From positions 1 to 53,564 of the forward strand of contig CAJQHR010000017.1 in NCBI GenBank assembly GCA_905478225.1: a stretch of 53,564 bases of DNA. The letters are read 5' to 3'. The notes under the pieces were generated by a model that searched no databases, had not been told where the DNA came from, and worked only from the letters and a program-made list of their open reading frames with translations. This DNA comes from an uncultured Crocinitomix sp. (lineage in GTDB: Bacteria; Bacteroidota; Bacteroidia; Flavobacteriales_D; Crocinitomicaceae). Numbering within the stretch: position 1 is the stretch's first letter; each line of letters starts with the position of its first letter. Positions 44,789-53,525 of the stretch are shown here, piece by piece. Both the position numbers and the translations under genes were made by a program.

Positions 44789-44883
44789 AATCAAAAATAA
44801 TTGATTTTTTACATTTTAATAGAAACGTGAATTATAAAGCGACCAGACAGACGCTGAAAACAGCCTTCTTTTCGATCAATTGT

Positions 44884-44935
44884 AAAAAAATAATGCCCTT
44901 TGACTCAAGACTAAGCTCGCAAATCAAAGGGCATT
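44884..44935 (-). terminator. Rho-independent terminator of the DPP-IV-type peptidase gene
   Basis: On the minus strand AATGCCCTTTGA and TCAAAGGGCATT are a perfect twelve-pair stem around a 20-base loop followed by ATTTTTTT, about 22 bases after the stop codon. Confidence 0.85.
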
Positions 44936-44957
44936 GCCGTTTTAAATTTTATTTTCT

Positions 44958-47072
44958 CTATTGGTTATTATCAATGACGTAATTCAACACCTTTTGCATT
45001 AAATGCACGCGGTCTTTCCCTCTTACATTATGCTTGTGCATTGGGTAAGGAAAGAAGTCCATTTGAACACCTGCCTCAACAAAAGCTTGTACTAAACTTA
45101 AATTGTGCTGCATAACCACCACATCATCCATTGTTCCATGGATTAATAATAAATCGCCTTTTAATTTAGCGACATGGTTCTTTAGGTTATTGTCTTTGTA
45201 GCCTGCTTCATTTTCTTCTGGCATGTCCATATAACGCTCACCGTACATGATCTCATAATAACTCCAATCAGTTACCGGTCCACCAGCAACACCTACGTTA
45301 AATGTTCCAGCCTGACGCAACATTAAAGAAGTGGTCATAAATCCACCAAAGCTCCAGCCGTGCACCGCTAATCGGTTTCCGTCTACATATGGTAACGATT
45401 TTAGGTGTTTCACACCTTCCATTTGATCCGCCATTTCTGCCGTACCTAATTGGCGGTGAATCACGCTTTCGAACTCAAATCCACGATTTGCTGATCCGCG
45501 ATTATCAACCGTATATACTAAATAGCCTTGCTCCGCCATCCAGTACATCCATAAACTTGCACCACCTAACCACGAATTGGTAATCAATTGTGCATGCGGT
45601 CCGCCGTATACATAAACTAAAACTGGATATTTTTTACTGGCGTCAAAATTACTTGGCTTAATCAATCGGTAATTGACATCCGTTACTCTGTCACCCGCCT
45701 TAATTGTCCCGTATTCGGCTTTGCCCATTTTCAAATCTTTGTAAGGATTCTCGGCAGTTAAAACCTCTCTTAATACTTTCCCTTTTCCTAAATCGTAAAT
45801 GGTTTCTTTGTTTGGAATGTCATGAGATGACATTTGATCGTACATCAACTTAAAATCTGAAGTAAATGAAACATTATGCGTTCCAGCTCCTTTTGTCAAT
45901 TGCTCTTGTTTGCCACTCTTAATGTTTACTTTATACGCATGTTTTTCCATTGAACTTTCTCCTGTTCCATGGAAATACACATACTCAGCATCATGTCCTA
46001 CAATGTCTTGAACCACCCATTTGTTTTTCGTTAATTGTCGAACGAGGCTTCCTTGGTCATCATAAAAATATAAGTTCATGAATCCATCACGCTCACTCAT
46101 CCAAACAAACTGGTTGTCGTTTACAAAATATACCGGCGTTTCTGGTTCTACCCATTTATCACTTTTCTCTTCGAATAATGTTTTTTCTAAAGCACCTGTT
46201 TTTGCGTTGTATTTATTTAATTTCATATGATTTTGACCACGATTTACCTCAGCAATATAGAAGTGCTCATCTTTTGGTCCCCATCCGAAATTGGTTAAAT
46301 AATCATCTGATTTTCCAGAAGGTTTTACCGTAACAGATTCATTTGCCCCTACGTTATAAATTACCACGGCTGGTTTTTCACTTTTTTGTCCAGCCATTGG
46401 ATATTTAATTGATTTTAATGATCCTGTTGGCGTATCAATGTTCAATAATGGATAATTGGCTACAGGCTTTTCATCTTTTTGATAATAGGCTAAAACTAGC
46501 CCGTTATTCGACCAAAAAGTTCCTTTAGTAATCCCAAATTCACTTCGCGCAATTGCTTGTCCTGAAACCACCTCGTTTTCTGTACTTGCAATTGGAAATG
46601 ACAAACTAGAAATGAATAATTTATTTTCCTGCGTATATGCTAAATTTCCTGATGCAGATGTAAAATCTACAACTTCAGATGAACTTGGATGCGCCGCCAT
46701 TATTTTGCTCGTTTTATCCTCTAAATTAATTAAGAAATATTGTTCGCCGATCGCTGTGTAAAAAGCATTTTCATCCACCCACTCTACTACATTAACAAAG
46801 CGCGCTTCAGCCCCCGTCATTGTGCCTAATTCAGCTGTAGTAATAATCTTGGTTGTCTTATCCTTTTTTATGTTCCCTTTTAAAAGCGTTTGATAATCTG
46901 CTGAAAGAAAAGCATAATTTTGCGTGCCAGGAATCCATTGTACGCGCGTTGTGCTGGTGGGGTAATATTTCCCATATTGTTGCATAACGGCATCTTCAAG
47001 GGTTAATTCTTGTTGGGCCTGCACAACGTTAGCTGTAACTCCTATAAATACGATTAAAAGTAATTTTTTCAT
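44958..47072 (-). CDS. S9-family dipeptidyl peptidase (DPP-IV-like)
   Basis: A 704-residue serine peptidase. Signal peptide 1-19 (MKKLLLIVFIGVTANVVQA). A beta-propeller N-terminal domain (about 40-450; DPP-IV_N type, with FYDDQGSLVRQLTK, EHFYIAEVNRGQNHMKL) is followed by the alpha/beta-hydrolase domain (about 465-704) with Ser574 in GWSFGGF, Asp649/650 in TMDDVV and His679 or His681 in MHKHNVRG. A Glu pair for binding the peptide N-terminus is expected in the propeller but was not located with certainty. Such enzymes cut X-Pro dipeptides from peptides in the periplasm. Length and triad are intact. Single gene with strong terminator; together with the M28 peptidase it suits a protein-degrading lifestyle. 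Confidence 0.9.
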   Translation of the reverse strand: MKKLLLIVFIGVTANVVQAQQELTLEDAVMQQYGKYYPTSTTRVQWIPGTQNYAFLSADYQTLLKGNIKKDKTTKIITTAELGTMTGAEARFVNVVEWVDENAFYTAIGEQYFLINLEDKTSKIMAAHPSSSEVVDFTSASGNLAYTQENKLFISSLSFPIASTENEVVSGQAIARSEFGITKGTFWSNNGLVLAYYQKDEKPVANYPLLNIDTPTGSLKSIKYPMAGQKSEKPAVVIYNVGANESVTVKPSGKSDDYLTNFGWGPKDEHFYIAEVNRGQNHMKLNKYNAKTGALEKTLFEEKSDKWVEPETPVYFVNDNQFVWMSERDGFMNLYFYDDQGSLVRQLTKNKWVVQDIVGHDAEYVYFHGTGESSMEKHAYKVNIKSGKQEQLTKGAGTHNVSFTSDFKLMYDQMSSHDIPNKETIYDLGKGKVLREVLTAENPYKDLKMGKAEYGTIKAGDRVTDVNYRLIKPSNFDASKKYPVLVYVYGGPHAQLITNSWLGGASLWMYWMAEQGYLVYTVDNRGSANRGFEFESVIHRQLGTAEMADQMEGVKHLKSLPYVDGNRLAVHGWSFGGFMTTSLMLRQAGTFNVGVAGGPVTDWSYYEIMYGERYMDMPEENEAGYKDNNLKNHVAKLKGDLLLIHGTMDDVVVMQHNLSLVQAFVEAGVQMDFFPYPMHKHNVRGKDRVHLMQKVLNYVIDNNQ

Positions 47073-47262
47073 ATGTCTTTTTTAAAGGATTGCTAATCAA
47101 CTGCGTTCGGCGGTTGTATTGTGGTCCTAAATCATTAAAATTGAATCGTAAAAATAGGAATAAAATCTGCTTTTTTAGCCGATTAATACGTAAATGGTGC
47201 TATTCCCGTTTAAGCTGTATTAACCAAACTTCGATCCAAAACCTTGGAAAATTGTCTAAAAG

Positions 47263-47313
47263 TAAAAATCCCTGCCTAAAACTCGCTTTAATAGGAACTT
47301 CAAACAGGGATTT
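47263..47313 (-). terminator. Rho-independent terminator downstream of the minus-strand patatin gene
   Basis: On the minus strand AAATCCCTG and CAGGGATTT form a perfect nine-pair stem around a 30-base loop, followed by TTACTTTT. It lies about 36 bases after the original stop codon at 47349, which supports reading the gene to that point. Confidence 0.65.
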
Positions 47314-47348
47314 GATCAAGATTTAATTCTGGACTTTGTTTGAGAACT

Positions 47349-48349
47349 TTACGCCGACTCATGCTGGCGAACAAATTCATCCAATGGAACGGTAAAATCA
47401 TTCGTATTTGCCTCAATCCAATCAATCGTCGAATTATATTGCTTTTGCTCCGAATTAAAATCTAAAATGCAATAATTCGTCACCATTCTAGGAATATTTA
47501 CGGTGATGGCTTTTGCCAAAGGTCAGTTAGCTGCTTGCCATGATTGAATTGCTTTTAGAAATGTTAAAAAGGCCTCAAATGTATGTCCCGCAGCAAATTC
47601 ACCTAACTCATCTTTAACGAATTCCTTAATACCAATGTTACGCAGTCCTTCTTCAAGTTCAGCCGCCGCATCCGTTCCAAATTCGCGCATGGGGCTAATG
47701 ATATCTAGTGATTCAAATGGTCCGTTTTCTAATACATAAGCGCCAATAATATCTTCAAATTTTATAAACTGGCCTTTGGTTCCGCCATCATTGAAATGAC
47801 CTTTTGGGAAATTTCTTTCAGTACTATTGCTGTCACTAATTTTTTGCCATGGAAAAAAAACGGGTATGGCTGTTGAAGACATAAATAAATCAGAGGCTTT
47901 CAACACGTTTTGATTTGTTGCTTCAAAATTATTTGCCCATACCGTTTCCTTTTCTTTATCAGATAAGGTCAAGACAAAAGAATCAAATGGTAAATCGCCG
48001 TATTCAGTTACCCCAGCTTTTGACAAAAATCCATCTAACGTTTCGCGGAAGGGTTTTGTATTTAAAAGTGACAAATGCAACCCTTTTAGATTAAAAATAT
48101 CAGCATTTTTCAAAGTCCATAATAAGTTAGCTTTATAATCATTGCCCAACTCAACGGTGCCTTATCTCTGAAACAGGCGTTTAAGGCTAACAAATTGAGT
48201 GACCCCGAACTAAAGCCAGCCAACATGGTGTCTTTTTGTGAGATTCTCAATCCCTTTTCTGAGCGTAACTTATCAATGCAAGCAACCTCTTGAGAAATTC
48301 GGGCAGCTGCGCCTGTTACCATTATTAAATTTTTATTATTTGTGTTCAT
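47349..48349 (-). pseudogene. Patatin-like phospholipase gene, frameshifted and with in-frame TGA
   Basis: Read from ATG 48349: NTNNKNLIMVTGAAARISQE, then LAGFSSGSLNLLALNACF with the GxSxG elbow (GFSSGS); a one-base loss in the C-run at 48145-48147 changes frame; then NDYKANLLWTLKNADIF, SSTAIPVFFPWQ and FNDGGTKGQF (Asp of the patatin Ser-Asp dyad); TGA at 47523-47525; and 57 further codons in the same frame (PLAKAITVNIPRMVTNYCIL to VRQHESA) ending with TAA. The whole would be about 333 residues, a normal patatin-family length. An intact copy would hydrolyse phospholipids or lipid esters. As written it makes only an N-terminal fragment. It is divergent from a second broken patatin gene. Confidence 0.78.
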
Positions 48350-48653
48350 AGCTTTTGTTGTTAGTCGATAGTATTTAGTAAAATATATTGAGCGTTAGGT
48401 TTTTAGATTTTGCGTTTTGAATTTTGAGCTTGAACTTTGGATTTTGAGTTTTTGGGTTTTAACTATTGCCTTCTGTCTATTCGCTTTTTTCAAGCTAAGT
48501 CGACAATATACAATTTTACGTAATCAATTCGCCTTTGCCTTATAAGAAATTCACAGTTCAATGCGGATGGAACCAAGTGATTTAATTCTTAAGCCCCCTC
48601 TTAAGACTCAGCAATAAATCTTAACTTGTTCTACAAATCCTAATTTAAAACTT
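48350..48653. other. Divergent intergenic region with T-rich repeats
   Basis: Between the two patatin genes. Bases 48399-48460 are low-complexity, made of TTTTGA and TTGA-type words in several imperfect copies, similar to the stretch at 25684. No gene, terminator or clear -7 box was seen; promoters of both divergent genes should lie here. Confidence 0.45.
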
Positions 48654-49538
48654 ATGAAAATTGAAAACCTTGTATTTGAAGGTGGTGGTGTAAAAGGTAT
48701 TGCCTATGCCGGCGCAATTGAAGCCCTTGAAACTAAAAACGTTTTAAAAGATGTGAAGCGCGTTGCGGGAACATCTGCAGGTGCTATTACAGCTGCATTA
48801 GTCAGCCTTAAATATGATGCTGCCACAATTACCAAAGTAGTTAACAATACCGATTTCAAAAAATTTGAAGACCATTGGAATCCATTAAAAATTCCAACGA
48901 AATATGGACTCTATAAAGGGCAGTTTTTGCTTGAATTTATCGAATCATTCTTTACGGATATTGGCTTGGCGAAAGACACCACTTTTAAAGACTTAAAAGA
49001 TAAAGCTTATCGAGATCTAAAATTATTCGCTTCCGATTTAAATTTATAGGAAGCACGAGAATTTTCGGTTGACACTAAACCAGATGCCTTTGTCGCAGAA
49101 TCGGTGAGTGCATCCATGTCAATTCCCGTTTTTTTTCGCGCTTGGAAATTCACGAATAAAATTCCAGATGCGCATATTTATGTAGATGGCGGTGTGACTT
49201 ATAATTACCCGATCACTTGTTTTGATATAGCCGGCGTCAACCCTCAAACCATTGGGTTTCATTTTGGGCAAATCAATCAAAAAAAGACGGCTTCAGACCT
49301 CGACTATGATCACATTATTGATTATGTCTAAACTGTGTTTAACAAGTTGCTAGATTCTCAAAAAATTGACTACAAGAAAGACGATTCAGAAAAAGCGCGA
49401 TCGGTGAATATTAATGATTTTGGAATTTCGGCAACCAGCTTTTCATTGACAGATAAAGAAAAGGCGAAACTCTATGACTCTGGTCAATCTTCCACCTTAA
49501 AATTCTTAGAATCTTATCTGAATAATGGAACTGCTTAA
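48654..49538 (+). pseudogene. Patatin-like phospholipase (RssA-type) gene with two in-frame stops
   Basis: A 295-codon frame that keeps all patatin features: the oxyanion loop VFEGGGVKGIAYAGA, the nucleophile elbow GTSAGA, and the Asp of the catalytic dyad in VDGGVTYNYPI. It is interrupted by TAG at 49047 (DLNL-stop-EAREFS) and TAA at 49329 (DHIIDYV-stop-TVFNKLL), with the frame intact on both sides. Each stop is one C-to-T change from a Gln codon. GTG codons at 49104 and 49335 could start fragments, but none would hold both catalytic residues. It lies divergent to another broken patatin gene. Membrane-lipid hydrolase or esterase when intact; substrate unknown. Confidence 0.8.
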
Positions 49539-49657
49539 GCCAAGCAGCATACTGCTACTCAGTGCCATTCGTATGGATTACCATTTTGGGTAGGATTCTG
49601 GTAAAGATTCTGCTCTAAATTTTGTAAATTGCGTCCAATTTAAATTAGACTTAATTT

Positions 49658-51784
49658 ATGTCAGAGACGGCTTCGGGAAAAAAGAGTGCCTCCACTAAAG
49701 TGAACGGGGACACAGGGAAAAAGACGATAAAAACGAGTAAAAAAGACATTCGACAAGCATTTGAATTAATGTGCACAGCCAAAACAATGGCTGAAAAGTA
49801 CGAGGAAAATGCAAAGGATACTGCCAAGTATGTTCACGCAACTTCGCGCGGCCATGAAGCCATTCAGTTGGCTGTAGGAATGCAGCTCAAATCACAAGAT
49901 TGGGTTTCACCATATTATAGAGATGATTCAATTCTATTAGGAATTGGAATGGAACCGTGGGAGTTGATGCTACAAGTTTTTGCTAAAAAAGATGATCCAT
50001 TTTCAGGTGGAAGAACGTATTATAGTCACCCCAGTTTAAACCGTGAAAACATGCCAAAAATCCCTCATCAATCTTCAGCAACAGGAATGCAAGCCATTCC
50101 CACAACTGGAGTTGCAATGGGAATTCAATACAAAGAAATTTTAGGATTAGCAGATGATTTTGGAGGAGACGACCCCGTTGTTGTTTGCTCATTGGGAGAT
50201 GCTTCCTGCACAGAGGGAGAAGTCTCAGAAGCCTTCCAAATGGCGGCTTTAAAACAATACCCGATCCTCTACTTAGTGCAAGACAATGAGTGGGACATCT
50301 CTGCTAGTGCAGACGAAATTCGCGCGCAGGACATTAGTTATTATGCACAAGGATTTAAAGGACTAGAAGTAGTTACAATAGATGGAACGAATTTTGAAGA
50401 ATCTTTTCAAACTATAAAAAAAGTATTTTCTAAAATTAGAAAAGAAAGACGCCCATTTTTAGTGCACGCAAAAGTTCCATTGTTGAATCACCATACATCA
50501 GGTGTTCGCAAGGAATGGTACCGTGATGATTTAGAAGAAGCAGCTTTGCGCGATCCGTATCCGCAATTAAAAGACTTGGCTTTAAGAGCTGGGATTTCGG
50601 AGCGAGATTTATTGACAATTGAAGCCGAGGTGAAAACTAAAGTTGATGCGGACTTTGACAAAGCATTTAATGCTGAAGATCCAGATCCATCAAGTATTAC
50701 CGATTTTTATTTTGCCCCTACTCCCATTACAGAAGAGTCTGGAGAGCGTGAACCTACAGGTAAAAAACCAACCGTAATGGTTGATAGTGCCTTATTTGGA
50801 ATTCGGGAAATAATGACGAAACATCCAGAGGCATTATTATACGGACAAGACGTTGGTGGAAGATTAGGTGGTGTATTTAGAGAAGCTGCCACATTAGCGC
50901 AACAGTTTGGCGACGATCGTGTTTTTAACACGCCAATTCAAGAAGCATTTATTATTGGAAGTACCGTAGGAATGTCCGCCGTTGGACTAAAACCTATTGT
51001 TGAAGTTCAGTTTGCGGATTATATATGGCCAGGACTCAACCAACTTTTCACAGAAGTGAGTCGTTCGTATTATTTATCCAACGGAAAATGGCCTGTAAGT
51101 GCCATCATTCGTGTGCCTATTGGTGCATACGGAAGTGGCGGGCCTTACCATTCATCAAGCGTAGAATCGATCGTTACAAACATTCGTGGAATCAAAGTGG
51201 CCTATCCGTCAACCGGAGCAGATTTAAAAGGACTAATGAAAGCGGCCTTTTATGATCCAAATCCTGTAGTAATGTTAGAGCACAAAGGTTTGTATTGGAG
51301 TACGATTAAAGGAACAGAAGGTGCAATAACAGTTGAGCCAAGTGAAGACTATGTGGTTCCATTTGGAAAAGCACGCGTAGTGCAAACAGCCGAAGACGCT
51401 AAAATCGAGACAGGAGAATCTTTAGTAATCGTGACTTATGGACGAGGTGTTTATTGGTCGACTGAAGCTGCTGAAAACTATCCCGGACAGGTTGAAATTA
51501 TTGATTTAAGAACACTGAGTCCTTGGGATGAAGAGGCTGTTTTTGCAGCTGTAAATAAACACAGTAAATGTTTATTGGTAACGGAAGAATCTATTGAAGC
51601 GACATTCACATTGAGCATTGCTGCCAAAATTCAAAAGAACTGCTTTAAGCAACTTGACGCTCCTATCGAAATTATTGGATCAATCGATACCCCAGCCATT
51701 CCATTAAACTCAATATTGGAAGCGGAGCTTTTAAATAATGCGTCAAAAGTGGTAGTTGGAATTGCTACTGTGCTTGAGTTTTAA
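49658..51784 (+). CDS. Fused E1 alpha/beta subunits of a 2-oxoacid (branched-chain) dehydrogenase
   Basis: A 708-residue thiamine-diphosphate enzyme in which the alpha (about 30-355) and beta (about 375-708) subunits of a 2-oxoisovalerate-type dehydrogenase are one chain. The ThDP motif GDAS...N spans Gly180 to Asn210 (LGDASCTEGEVSEAFQMAAL); the alpha part also has SRGHEAIQLAVGMQL and YYRDDSILLGIG. The beta part has LYGQDVGGRLGGVFREA, NTPIQEAFIIGSTVGMSAVG and VEVQFADYIWPGLNQL. The first 30 residues are Lys/Ser/Thr-rich and probably flexible. Fused E1 is common in Bacteroidota. E2 and E3 are not adjacent. The closest reading is branched-chain 2-oxoacid decarboxylation, feeding branched fatty acids and valine/leucine/isoleucine breakdown; pyruvate is less likely. 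Confidence 0.88.
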   Translation: MSETASGKKSASTKVNGDTGKKTIKTSKKDIRQAFELMCTAKTMAEKYEENAKDTAKYVHATSRGHEAIQLAVGMQLKSQDWVSPYYRDDSILLGIGMEPWELMLQVFAKKDDPFSGGRTYYSHPSLNRENMPKIPHQSSATGMQAIPTTGVAMGIQYKEILGLADDFGGDDPVVVCSLGDASCTEGEVSEAFQMAALKQYPILYLVQDNEWDISASADEIRAQDISYYAQGFKGLEVVTIDGTNFEESFQTIKKVFSKIRKERRPFLVHAKVPLLNHHTSGVRKEWYRDDLEEAALRDPYPQLKDLALRAGISERDLLTIEAEVKTKVDADFDKAFNAEDPDPSSITDFYFAPTPITEESGEREPTGKKPTVMVDSALFGIREIMTKHPEALLYGQDVGGRLGGVFREAATLAQQFGDDRVFNTPIQEAFIIGSTVGMSAVGLKPIVEVQFADYIWPGLNQLFTEVSRSYYLSNGKWPVSAIIRVPIGAYGSGGPYHSSSVESIVTNIRGIKVAYPSTGADLKGLMKAAFYDPNPVVMLEHKGLYWSTIKGTEGAITVEPSEDYVVPFGKARVVQTAEDAKIETGESLVIVTYGRGVYWSTEAAENYPGQVEIIDLRTLSPWDEEAVFAAVNKHSKCLLVTEESIEATFTLSIAAKIQKNCFKQLDAPIEIIGSIDTPAIPLNSILEAELLNNASKVVVGIATVLEF

Positions 51785-51825
51785 GGGTTTGGTTTTATCG
51801 ATTATTGCATAATAACTAAAAAAGA

Positions 51826-51844
51826 ATAAAAGACAGTCTTTTAT
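51826..51844. repeat. Perfect 9-base palindrome after the E1 gene
   Basis: ATAAAAGAC and GTCTTTTAT flank a single base. A tight palindrome like this is better suited to protein binding than to a stable RNA hairpin, but the T-run in its right arm might also allow weak termination of the E1 message. It is 34 bases before the next gene. Confidence 0.5.
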
Positions 51845-51877
51845 CCGGATGTTATAAACCATTACGGTTAGACTCAA

Positions 51878-52369
51878 ATGAACTCAAGAATTTACTCAAA
51901 TAAGGAACTAATCGGAACGGACAATTTGGAAGTTGGAGATGACAGTATGGGATGTTTATTTGGTGAGTTTAGACCTAACGAAAAGTACTTTCAAATTGCA
52001 CAAAACGTTATCAGGGAATTCTGGAAAACTCAAAAACCCGATTACAGTAAATTGAAATCTCTGCGTTTAAATGTCCAACTTGATAATCAGTACTTTCTTT
52101 ACCCAGCGGGCGGAATTACAATTGAAGACAGTATTGAATTTCCTGACGAACCGTTAATAATCGATCTTGCTGGTTTAGACAGAATAATATTTGAAGAGTT
52201 CATTAATAAAACTGAATTGCCAAATTTCGTAGAAAAGCCATGGAATCCATTAAGTATTGAGGAAAAAATTGACTTAGAGAATCAACTTTTCATTGAAATG
52301 GGAATTGAAAGCGAAACAAAATCTTGGCTGAATATTTTCAAAACTAAGCAAATATCTCATGTCCTATAA
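51878..52369 (+). CDS. Cytoplasmic protein of unknown function
   Basis: A 163-residue protein without signal peptide or membrane span. Composition is balanced, with a beta-rich N-terminal half (ELIGTDNLEVGDDSMGCLFG, SLRLNVQLDNQYFLYPAGG, ITIEDSIEF) and a helical C-terminal half (LDRIIFEEFINKTELP, EEKIDLENQLFIEMGI). I do not recognise the family; the acidic character and small size resemble some immunity or antitoxin-like proteins, but no toxin is next to it, so that is only a thought. It shows no frame damage. It converges with the truncated secreted protein 25 bases downstream. Confidence 0.55.
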   Translation: MNSRIYSNKELIGTDNLEVGDDSMGCLFGEFRPNEKYFQIAQNVIREFWKTQKPDYSKLKSLRLNVQLDNQYFLYPAGGITIEDSIEFPDEPLIIDLAGLDRIIFEEFINKTELPNFVEKPWNPLSIEEKIDLENQLFIEMGIESETKSWLNIFKTKQISHVL

Positions 52370-52394
52370 ACTAGTTCACTTTTAGTTGACGCAG

Positions 52395-53141
52395 TCACAA
52401 AGTTAGCACCTTCACTTCACAATCTGCTTCGTTTAGATCAATATCAACATCTCCAACAAAAGCAAAGCCGTCTCCATCTGTAGATAAATAATTTGTTTCT
52501 CCGTCTGGTTTTACTATGTGCAGATAACCGTTCTCCATAAATACCGACCCTGGCGGATAAGTTTCATCATCCCAACCCACAGAATCTACGTAAGGGCTAG
52601 TGTAATTAGAAAAATCAAGGCAATCTTCGTCTTCATCTGTAGTACATTCTAAACAAACCTCAGCTAATATATTTGTAGAACCATAAATATTGACTAAATC
52701 AAAATCACCCGTAATTATTAGATCCGATTCCCCATCATATTCACATTCCCAACCATCACCTGAAAAGTATAAAGGAAATGGCTCTGCCATGTCTCCTACG
52801 ACTGCTCCATCTACATTAATCCATGTAGATCCGCCTCCTAAAACTGCTAAAGAAAAAGTGAGTTCTTTGTCCGAACAATCTAATTCACTGACCTCAATAT
52901 CCACATTTCCAATAAAGGTAAATTCATCAGCTCCAACGGATAGATAAGTTGTTTCTCCCTCCGCTTTTACGATATGCAAAGGGTCAGTTTCCATAAAGGT
53001 TGTTCTAGCAGGATAATCAATATCATTCTCGCCTACTTCACTGACATAGTCATCCGTATAATCATCAAAACTGATACAATCTAATTGGGCAAATAAAGAA
53101 AAATTAAACAGAAATAAGAGGGCCAATAAAAAGGATTTCAT
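52395..53141 (-). pseudogene. Secreted protein with internal duplication, second copy cut short
   Basis: A 248-residue frame with signal peptide 1-18 (MKSFLLALLFLFNFSLFA). The mature part has two tandem copies of one domain: the first (about 20-160) runs DCISFDDYTDDYVSEVG, FMETDPLHIVKAEGETTYLS, GNVDIEVSELDCSDKELTFS and on through GGGSTWINVDGAVV to DLVNIYGSTNILAEVCL; the second (about 170-248) copies it (DCLDFSNYTSPYVDSVG, FMENGYLHIVKPDGETNYLS, GDVDIDLNEADCEVKVLTL) and then stops. The rest of copy two, about 60 residues, is missing and the sequence beyond the stop does not continue it, so the 3' end was probably lost in a rearrangement. No T9SS tail remains. Family unknown; extracellular by signal peptide. 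Confidence 0.6.
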
Positions 53142-53172
53142 AAGTGTATTTTGGATTTAAGACGCACAAAAT

Positions 53173-53205
53173 CCTAAGAGGCTTCCTAAGAGGCTTCCTA
53201 AGAGG
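53173..53205. repeat. 12-base tandem repeat
   Basis: CCTAAGAGGCTT occurs twice in full and a third time in part (nine bases), between the truncated secreted protein and the YwbE-like gene. It may vary in copy number between strains. Confidence 0.8.
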
Positions 53206-53221
53206 AGTTAAATTAATAGGA

Positions 53222-53434
53222 CTAATCTTCGTGGATTACTTTTACGCGACCTACCTCCCCGGTATCTAAAAGCACCTTAATGCCATGTGGATGTTTCGGC
53301 GATTTAGTGAGGATTCTTTTTACAGCACCTTCAATTAACTCACCACTTCTTTGATCGGCTTTTTGAACAACTTCAACATAGGATCCAATGTTTATATTTT
53401 TACGCAATTTTCCGTCTAAATGATCTCCACTCAT
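53222..53434 (-). CDS. YwbE-family (DUF2196) protein
   Basis: A 70-residue basic protein, MSGDHLDGKLRKNINIGSYV then EVVQKADQRSGELIEGAVKR, ILTKSPKHPHGIKVLLDTGE and VGRVKVI. This matches the YwbE/DUF2196 family of small conserved proteins with a short beta-barrel (KOW-like) look; the function is not established, though RNA or nucleic-acid binding has been suggested by fold. Length is the family's. It is monocistronic. Confidence 0.85.
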   Translation of the reverse strand: MSGDHLDGKLRKNINIGSYVEVVQKADQRSGELIEGAVKRILTKSPKHPHGIKVLLDTGEVGRVKVIHED

Positions 53435-53525
53435 TGCTAATTAAATTTATAGGGTTACCCCTTTAAGTCGCAAAACGTAAATAGTTTATGTTCTGTGATT
53501 GTTTCTTTGTGTAAAAATAGCACAA

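Noticed and set aside
44567-44794. TTG start two codons before the chosen GTG
   Set aside because: It overlaps the TATTTTTG box; GTG gives a better signal peptide. The whole frame remains uncertain.
8237-49331. Alternative genetic code or stop-codon reassignment as the cause of the interrupted genes
   Set aside because: All three stop codons occur inside broken genes, while intact housekeeping genes end normally at TAA, TAG and TGA; frameshifts are also present. Decay or errors fit better.
53173-53205. CRISPR-like array
   Set aside because: The 12-base units are directly adjacent with no spacers and no cas gene is present.
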